From contig NC_135553.1 in assembly GCF_964340395.1 (NCBI RefSeq), forward strand, positions 13,404,501-13,468,500: a DNA stretch of 64,000 nucleotides, read 5' to 3'. The notes beneath the pieces are model-generated. The model had not been told where the DNA came from, searched no databases, and saw only the letters and a list, made by a program, of their open reading frames with translations. Shown here piece by piece: positions 56,885-64,000 of the stretch. Position 1 is the first letter of the stretch. Each line of letters opens with the position of its first letter. A program made the translations under genes and the position numbers. This DNA is from Glandiceps talaboti. Lineage: Eukaryota; Hemichordata; Enteropneusta; Spengelidae.

Positions 56885-57240
56885 TCTACTTACAAACCAT
56901 CCCTGTTGTTATCTTTGCTGTAGTATATACAGCATCACATGGCTGTTGCTAGGCATATGTGCATTGACGTTCTGGATGTTTATCCACTTCTCTATCAATC
57001 CTGTTATCTTTGTAATATATACCATCATTTGACTGTTGCTATTGGTGTAGTCTTGGTGCTAGACATATATGTGATCATTTATTGGATGTTTATCCACTTA
57101 TCTACCCATCCATGTTGTTATATTTGCTATGCACACACCAACATTTGAATGTTGCTATTGACTGGGTTTTGTTGCTATGCATATTTACTTACATTATGTG
57201 AAAATTATACTGGCATCTGACTTTTCCTACGGGCATGGTC
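56885..57240 (+). repeat. Three-unit tandem array, unit about 100-120 bp
   Basis: GTTTATC(T/C)ACTT marks the starts near 56880, 56978 and 57088. Each unit continues with CATCC or AATCC, TGTTAT, TTTGCT, CATTTGA-like, TGTTGCTA and GCATAT words. Single related monomers lie at 25880 and 26690. Confidence 0.7.
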
Positions 57241-57320
57241 TTGGTGGGTAGGGCAAGTTGTCGGACATCTATAGAATAGTTGTTCGAGCAGCATCCCTAT
57301 CAGCCTCATCCACTAAGCCG

Positions 57321-57640
57321 TTTTCGAGATATGTTTAACGAAAATTCGTTTTTTTAGACCTAATTATTTGCATATCATTGATGGACTATTATGTATTGAT
57401 TAATTCTTCATCTACACACCAGGAGAAACATGTCAAAAAATTTCGCCCAATCAGTCAGGTAGTTTTGAAATAAAAGATTTTTTTCAGGAAAAAGACACGT
57501 TTATAGACCTAATATGCATATAACTCATGGAATCATCATGTCATGAACAACCCTTTATCTACATGTTCCTAAGAACATCCCCACTAAATGTCATGCCAAA
57601 TGTAAGCTCTCCAGTAGTTTGTGAGTGTTGTACTAATGGT
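57321..57640 (+). repeat. Two-unit diverged tandem repeat, unit about 152 bp
   Basis: TTTTTAGACCTAATTATTTGCATAT and TTTATAGACCTAATATGCATAT mark the units. Both continue with ATGGA, TCATGT- or TTATGT-like, TCATCTACA or TTATCTACA, and GAAACATGTCAAAAAATTT or CTAAATGTCATGCCAAATG words. Confidence 0.55.
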
Positions 57641-57789
57641 CTTTGCCTAAAATCACACACCTACCTAAATGCGAACATATTTATTTGAACAATTTCCGAA
57701 GTAAACATCGAAATTAATATTCCCGCAAATTACAAAGGCCATTGGTCTAGCGGCTTTTGATTTTAAGTCGTTTACACATGCAAAAACAT

Positions 57790-57846
57790 ATATACATACA
57801 TACATACATACACACATACACACACACACACACACACATACATACA

Positions 57847-57880
<34 letters not shown>

Positions 57881-57901
57881 CGGACAGACAGACAGACAGA
57901 C

Positions 57902-57966
<65 letters not shown>
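57790..57966 (+). repeat. (CATA)-(CA)-(CATA)-(CAGA) compound microsatellite
   Basis: The CAGA part has one single-base phase shift near 57900. Confidence 0.98.
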
Positions 57967-57967
<1 letters not shown>

Positions 57968-58166
57968 GAAACACGTCAATCATTTTTCAAATAATGTGCA
58001 TGGCGAAACTTAATCCTGTTTTAACATTGCTAAAATCACCGATTTCCAATAGTTCTGCCATTGATGACGCAGCGCAGATAATGACATTAGTATTTTTCAT
58101 AACATGGTCTACAACATCATTGGAACCAATTACAATTTATGGGGTGATGAGAAATATCTTACACAA

Positions 58167-58479
58167 TTAGGCCTAAAAAAATTGTGTGGTTCTGATTACG
58201 CTAAATTTTGTGGGTTAGATGGATTTTTTTAATGATTTTTTTTAATGCGTGAGTGTTTAGTTCAGATAATTATGCTTTCCGTTGTTTTCTATATGGTCTC
58301 TGTGTTATTGGTTTCTTCCCATCAGATGTACAGACATTACAGATTGGGAGAACAGTTTTATATTGTCTCTTAAGTTGATGTTAGTTTCTGCGATTTTATT
58401 TTTCTCGAATAAAAATGTTAGGGTCTACAGAGAAAAACTAGTTGGGTTCGGGTAACCGGACCGAAACATTTTAGGCCTT
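58167..58479 (+). mobile_element. MITE-like dispersed repeat, family F copy 5 (best preserved)
   Basis: 313 bp from TTAGGCCTAAAAAAATTGTG to CGAAACATTTTAGGCCTTA. The two ends share inverted GGCCTAAAA. No open frame worth calling. It is used here as the reference for the copies at 3692, 11764, 13550 and 22385. Confidence 0.72.
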
Positions 58480-60719
58480 ATAACAAGTATCTTCACTCAC
58501 AATACTTTTCGTGGAAAATTACCAGGTATTTTAAAGGTTATTAATCACGACAGAGGTGAATATGTAACTCGGATAATCACTACTTATTTACTATAATTGG
58601 ATGGTACAACATTTCTCAATGATTTATAACATATGCGACTATCGTCATTAAAAGTATGAATACACAAAGCATAATGGTAAGATCTTTCCCTGTTGCCACT
58701 TAAACCATGTACATCTGGTCCATTACAAAATTAATTCAGTTAAATAGAGAGTAAGCTGGATGAAAGAGTTTTTTTAACAAGCTATCCGTGGAGCAGAATT
58801 GCGTCAAATGTATCATTCATTCAATTTATTGTTACGAGTAGATGTAATATTAAATTTGTATACCTGTATTTGAGCGTACTTGCGTATTGTTCTGTACTGG
58901 ACACGGCTCATGTCAGTGTATTACTCCTCACTGCAATTGGTTCTGTTATTCTTATAAGCATCTAGACGTATTTTCAGCCTTTAATATTGGAGTACGGAAT
59001 CATCAATTCCAATTTCTCAATTTAGGATTCCTACTTCCTTCCCAATGGTTCATGTGTTTTTTTGAAAGTATTGAATTCAGTCAGTAATTTTAGGTATCAA
59101 GAGATACACAGATAGTGTAGAAATCAGTTGTAAATAATAAGGTCACTGACACTGTACTGTGGAGCATTCATACAAAGATTCAAGATTTCTCTTTAAGTGT
59201 AGCGGTAACGTCCTGAATCACTGCATAAGCATACTAGATTCCCGAAAACTATATAGTCTGGTCTGTCAAGACCTTCACGGTCACTCTAGATGGTTGTCAT
59301 AGGTTTTCACTATATTTGTAGAGTTCTTTGTATCAATGTCGAATATTCTAAAATAAGAAAAAAAAATAAGAAAAATAAAAAAACAACAGCAAAATCTAAT
59401 ACTCGACAGCAATATACTAGACACATAAAGCAACACTAAAGTTAATGTTAACTTTGTCAGTAATTCTGGACTCATTTTAACAAAAGAATTTGTTTTTATC
59501 TTACCCTTTTGAAATATTTCTTTTTAACTTTTTATGGGCATCTGTGATACAATGTTGCGTATAATATGGCGATCTATTCACACTCTTCACTCTACAAGAA
59601 CTCGCCCACTCATAATGTTTCAACTTGTGTGTTGTTGATATCAAATGGCACATATATTTGATGTACAGTACTGATTTTCAAAATAACCAGAAGCGACCCA
59701 TACATTCTAAATAACCTGATGGGCAAACTTTTCTAAGACTCAGACAAACAGAAACCTGTCATGAAACTTTGGAGATTTGGTGTATCACTTTTAAATAATG
59801 AAATGCGGGTAATAGAATTGTTCTTACAGAATCTCTCTCCTTTAACTAGCTACTTTCTGCAATGTAAGAGAGGGTGGAGTCATTATGGATTTGAAGTAAC
59901 AGCTGTCTTTTTCCATATCTGTGGAATACATGATCGTGACAATGCCCCTCAAGTTTGTTGTTACAATACAACAGGTGGCATTACCTTTAAGCAGACATCT
60001 TTTCTGCATTGATGCGAATTTAATTTACTAGTCACCAAATATTTGGCTATGGCATAATTATTATACTCTCACAACCATTTCCTGATATTATATACGTCTA
60101 GACAAGACTTTGATACTGTAGGTATAATACGTTTAAAAAATGACAAACACGATATTTATTGCAGTGGCAAGCATTTAGAGTTTTATTACAGTTTGTTTGT
60201 GTATCATCTCTTCAAGAGATGAGAATGACTTCATATATACATACAGCCTCTCCAGCTAATCTCCACGTAATATGTATAATGTATTATATTGACGATGTTT
60301 ATCAATAACGACCTTCTGGGACAATCCAAACACCCTTGGTATGCTGGTGTGTAACCTTACAACAACAATTTAGCTAGTACGTGGTTTAACACATAACTGA
60401 TGGTGGTGAGACTTTTCAAGGAAAGATTGTTCAAGATAAAAGATATCAGTTTATCATTTTTTCCTTATTATTAAGAAGACCCAAGGACTTGTACGTTAGA
60501 ATTTTATATTTAAAATATGACAAATTGAATGATACTTGCATTAAAGGACAACTGGTATATTTTAAACAACCCCATTAAGAAGAAAATGGAAGTTACACTG
60601 TTCATGTTCATTCCTGGAGTTGTTCTGAACAAGAACACTTCAAAACACTCAGAAACGTATCTATTTGTTATACTATAACGGCTACAAGTGTAAAGGATTA
60701 TTTCAATGCTTTAAGGCAT
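58480..60719. other. No gene confirmed
   Basis: An ATG frame at 59761-60012 (83 codons) looks moderately protein-like but has no splice or domain support. The remainder is AT-rich. Confidence 0.4.
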
Positions 60720-60737
60720 TGTCGTCAGCATTGTTGA

Positions 60738-60743
60738 TTTATT
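60738..60743 (-). promoter_or_regulatory. Candidate poly(A) signal AATAAA
   Basis: AATAAA on the minus strand, about 200 bases beyond the stop of the terminal exon at 60943. A 3' UTR of this length is reasonable. Confidence 0.45.
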
Positions 60744-60942
60744 ACTTTTAAATAATAAAATTAAATATATAAGGAATTATGTGACCAATTTCTGAAGTAG
60801 AAAGTGACTGACAGGGGAAGAATGATTGTTAAGCTCTAACGGTAACCGATACCATCCATCACAGATGAAAAAGTCAGTACACCAGAAACCGAAAAAAAAA
60901 AGATTGGGTACAAATTAAAACATTTTTATGTTAGCACTAATG

Positions 60943-61023
60943 TTAAAGCCGAGTAGACCCACTGGCAGCTGCAGCCTGTTGTGGTGATAGTGCCTCGCCT
61001 CCACTAGAGTCCCGGGGTGGACT
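60943..61023 (-). CDS. C-terminal exon of an unidentified protein
   Basis: Minus strand: TATTATTTCTTTCAG is a good acceptor, followed by 26 codons and TAA. The peptide begins SPPRDSSGGEALS, continues with PQQAAAA, and ends SGSTRL. It is much richer in G+C and CpG than its surroundings and is low-complexity in a way typical of disordered C-terminal tails. The final S-T-R-L fits the class I PDZ-ligand pattern (S/T-x-hydrophobic at the C terminus). This would suggest a membrane-associated or scaffolded protein, but that is inference from four residues. An alternative frame gives a longer open stretch with no splice logic. The upstream exons were not identified with confidence and probably lie further right or beyond the window. 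Confidence 0.5.
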   Translation of the reverse strand, partial: SPPRDSSGGEALSPQQAAAASGSTRL

Positions 61024-63663
61024 CTGAAAGAAATAATACATGCCATAACAAATATTATCTCTTCATTAAATACATATTTGCTGTATAATTCGTCTATGCA
61101 CAAACATAGAACCAAAATAGCGATGTGAGGACCAAACCAGTCAACAGTGGTTTCACTCCAATGCAAACACGCTGTCATGTTGGTAGGACAAGCACATAGG
61201 TGTTCAGCTGCTTAAACTATAAACACACTACTGTCCAAATATGTGCGAAACACAAATAGCTGCATGCAAAAACAACGTGCATACAAATTAGCTAACGTAT
61301 GGTATATAAAGAGTATCACAGTTAACGAAATATTCATTACACGTATGTTTATTATTTATTAGTTCATTTGAATATGAAGTCGCGAACAGTTCAACAATAC
61401 TAATAATTTTATAAGTGGTTACTTTGACAACTGGTTTTTCAACTGTTGAGTTAGACATTCCTATCAAATTGATTTCAATGAATACTTCCAATACCGAAAC
61501 TGCATCCAAGGCAAAGATATTACGTTGAGCAATTTTCTATTGTACCAGACGTGTTTCTAGACGTACAATCCTACCGTGTACTTCCTCTTTGCGTGATCAG
61601 AATACCTGCTTATGCAACTGGGAGAATTTAGACTACCTATTCACTCACAAGAACCCAGCTACCATATGATTCGAATTGTTGTAAATTCTAATTGCTTTGA
61701 CTGGATCAATGCACTTGACTACACATATGTGCATAACATCATGTACATGAAAGGTTTGTGATGACTTTTAACTAGTCAAAGTGGCATCAACTTATCTACG
61801 CAAGAGATTTCTGTCTGGTTTATCTAATAACTCGTTAATATTTAAGTAGGTTTCTTTTACCTTTGTATGTGATATAATGTATCTCAATACATGTGCATAC
61901 AGTTGCAAGAAGTTTTACTAGATAAGGAATATCAGATACATGACATGTTAAATCACACAGACCACCGGAAAAGATACAGCCATTACCACATAATATAACT
62001 ATGAATGTCAGGATTATAGTGTAGCTCAGTATGCAGATTGTGTTATTGTTTTGCATTCTGGATTTTAATATATGTTTCTTCACTTCTCAGAAAAATTGTG
62101 ATCGTGTTTGTTGTCACTTCTTATTTTTTCATTTATTTGTCTTTTGACATATTATATAAAAACCAGTGTTTGCGCAATGTAGTCCGTAAATGCTGTGTAC
62201 TTTCGATGCAAGACACTGTTTTGACAACAGAACAATAAGGCTACTGAGTAAATTTCCTTGGAAGATAATGAAGGAAGAAGATGGGAACGGAATATGATTT
62301 GGGAGCATAATTAATAGTTTTGTCACCTTGGGTATTTCATACATGATATTTATATCCATCATCCACGTTTCCTCGAGAGAAAAAAAAACACGTTTGAGTA
62401 ACAACATAGTCAACAGTTCCATTTTTATATTACTCTCTCAACGACTACAGGCAAACACATAATACGGCTGTATCAGAGAGGAAATTGTGGGTACAAAACA
62501 TCTGATAGCTTTACATGAGGAAGCATAATATATCATCAGAGCTTTGACCGTTTGGTTGTAAACACGTTAACGTTACACGTTACGTAGACTTGATTTGATC
62601 TTCTATTAATATTCTTAACATGCACAACACACAATAATAAAGGATGATCGTCCTCAAAACTAAAGGTAATATCAAATGACATTTGGTAAATCTGTATGTA
62701 AAGATCAAGTGCCGAGTTCAATTCAAGTACTGGTATATAGACATGAAACAAGTAAATGAATGTTTATGCATTAGAATGTTGTCATAATGTGGTAAATACC
62801 TTGTGAATATGGAAGAGATAGTTTGGTCTTATACAACCTTCGTGTTTGTCACTTTAAAGGATTTATGACACCGTCTGTATAGCTCATAATGATGAATCCC
62901 ATTATATTCCTAAAAGTAAACATCTATAACATTTACACAGGAAAAGAAAGAAGTCCAATACACGTCAAATTAATCACTCTTTACGTTTTTTGTTTGTTTG
63001 CATAAGTTCGGCTTTAATTACCAAACCGTTTCGCTGTCACTTTGTGAAGTTGATGACACATTCGACAAGTGACGAGAAAGAAAATATCACAAAATTTAGC
63101 CATTGACACTAGGTTGTCTAACTTTCATCAAATCTAAACCCATTAGGTAATGGACATAAATGAAGTCCTTGACATTTATCAACACACGTCACGTGGAGAG
63201 TTGCCTAGAAAACTATTGGTCCATTCCTGTCAACAATTAGTGTGCAATTACATCTCCAGCAAGGAATGTTGGTGGTAGGCGTACTACTTTATATCGCCAA
63301 TAATAACCTTTTCATATACACTTAACAAATAACAACTGGTTGCACATGATTGCACAAACACAAACATTCTCTTTCTATGACCATTATCACATTTAATTTA
63401 TGGCGGTGCCTCTTCAACATCAGTTACATCCCTGTGTTATAAATACTATCGGTTTTACCATTTACAGTACTAGTAATGCTAATCTGTACGAATCTTTCTG
63501 ATAGTAACTTTTTATTTATGCTGGGCAGTTTATATAAAATTATCTCTCAAGGGCTCTCATGACTTCAGTTTTAATGCAGGAGGAAGCTGGAGTGCCGTGG
63601 AAAAATCTGTATTTTTTTAAAGTAGAACCACACAGTATTGTAAATTTAATAAAATTCAGACCT
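61024..63663. other. Probable intron or upstream region of the minus-strand gene
   Basis: Two weak minus-strand exon-like pieces (about 61644-61720 and 62800-62851) are discussed in the findings. The remainder is AT-rich with no repeat structure seen. Confidence 0.35.
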
Positions 63664-63745
63664 AACCAGGTCTCAACCCCCAACCGCAGTAGTAGGAGCT
63701 CCTCGGACAACTCAGTCAACTGCCACTCAGATGAATGTCTAACTC
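63664..63745 (-). mobile_element. tRNA-derived SINE-like fragment
   Basis: On the minus strand GTTGTCCGAG resembles a pol III A box of a Ser/Leu-type tRNA but lacks the usual following CGGTTAAG. It is followed by GAGCTCCTACTACTGCGG and a B-box-like GGGTTGAGACC, one base short of GGTTCGANNCC. The spacing and order fit a tRNA-derived SINE head, with both promoter boxes damaged. The downstream body is not defined. Open frames across it on both strands are not considered genes. Confidence 0.5.
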
Positions 63746-64000
63746 GACATGTCGAAAGCAGGCAAATGTGTATCGCGGGGAGGGGGGGGGGGGCAACTCC
63801 CATAGACGGCAATATGCAGAGGGTCCGCGTGAAAGGGGTCGGGTTTGCATGCTGGTTGGTATCAGAAAGGGTATACTTTTCATGAGGTGGTGGTATGAGA
63901 AAGGGTCAGGTGAATCAAAACTGGCGTTAATTAACAGAGACTCGACTATGCAGTCCAAACTGGAAGCGTTTCAACCTGGTGTATCTACCTTCAAAACTTC
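63746..64000. other. No gene seen, right edge
   Basis: Contains a G-rich run near 63777-63793. Overlapping frames on both strands are without support. Confidence 0.4.

Overview
The window reads as nuclear DNA of an invertebrate animal. It is AT-rich (about one third G+C by eye). It has very long microsatellites (TA, GA, CATA, CAGA, TGAT and compounds of these), short non-autonomous repeat elements, and candidate exons flanked by GT/AG splice signals. Nothing prokaryotic, viral or organellar was seen. The species cannot be named from this sequence; a marine invertebrate such as a mollusc or hemichordate is only a guess from repeat style.

Most of the 64 kb looks intergenic or intronic. The best protein-coding evidence is a short terminal exon on the minus strand (60943-61023), with a good splice acceptor, a Ser/Pro/Gln/Ala-rich tail ending in a PDZ-ligand-like STRL, and a downstream AATAAA. 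The next best is a phase-compatible pair of plus-strand exons (28556-28761 and 29345-29562), both with consensus GTAAGT donors. A few long open frames (1003-1533, 36785-37201, 50032-50391) are listed at low confidence. No transposase, reverse transcriptase or other recognisable domain was found, so no pathway can be built from the genes.

The more interesting content is in the repeats. At 17355-17516 a perfect 76-bp inverted repeat sits between (TA)n tracts. Each arm carries the full conserved core and the helices of a type I hammerhead ribozyme, one per strand. This is the pattern expected of Penelope-like retroelement ends or of another hammerhead-bearing retroelement. A second (TA)n-embedded island at 27251-27502 shares a block with 42742-42828 that looks like a decayed hammerhead. 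The 17-kb palindrome also lies inside what appears to be a local duplication (16491-16766 against 17609-17876).

Other structures by region: a MITE-like element with 17-bp inverted ends (10592-10912); a roughly 310-bp repeat family in five places (3692, 11764, 13550, 22385, 58167); a 1-kb element with roughly 30-bp imperfect inverted ends (17993-18998); a foldback cluster (42933-43424); a degenerate minisatellite with a period near 90 bp (39965-40625); two further diverged tandem arrays with 110-155-bp units (51820-52440, 56885-57640); a microsatellite-tailed repeat pair (33372, 55954); and a tRNA-derived SINE-like fragment near the right end (63664-63745).
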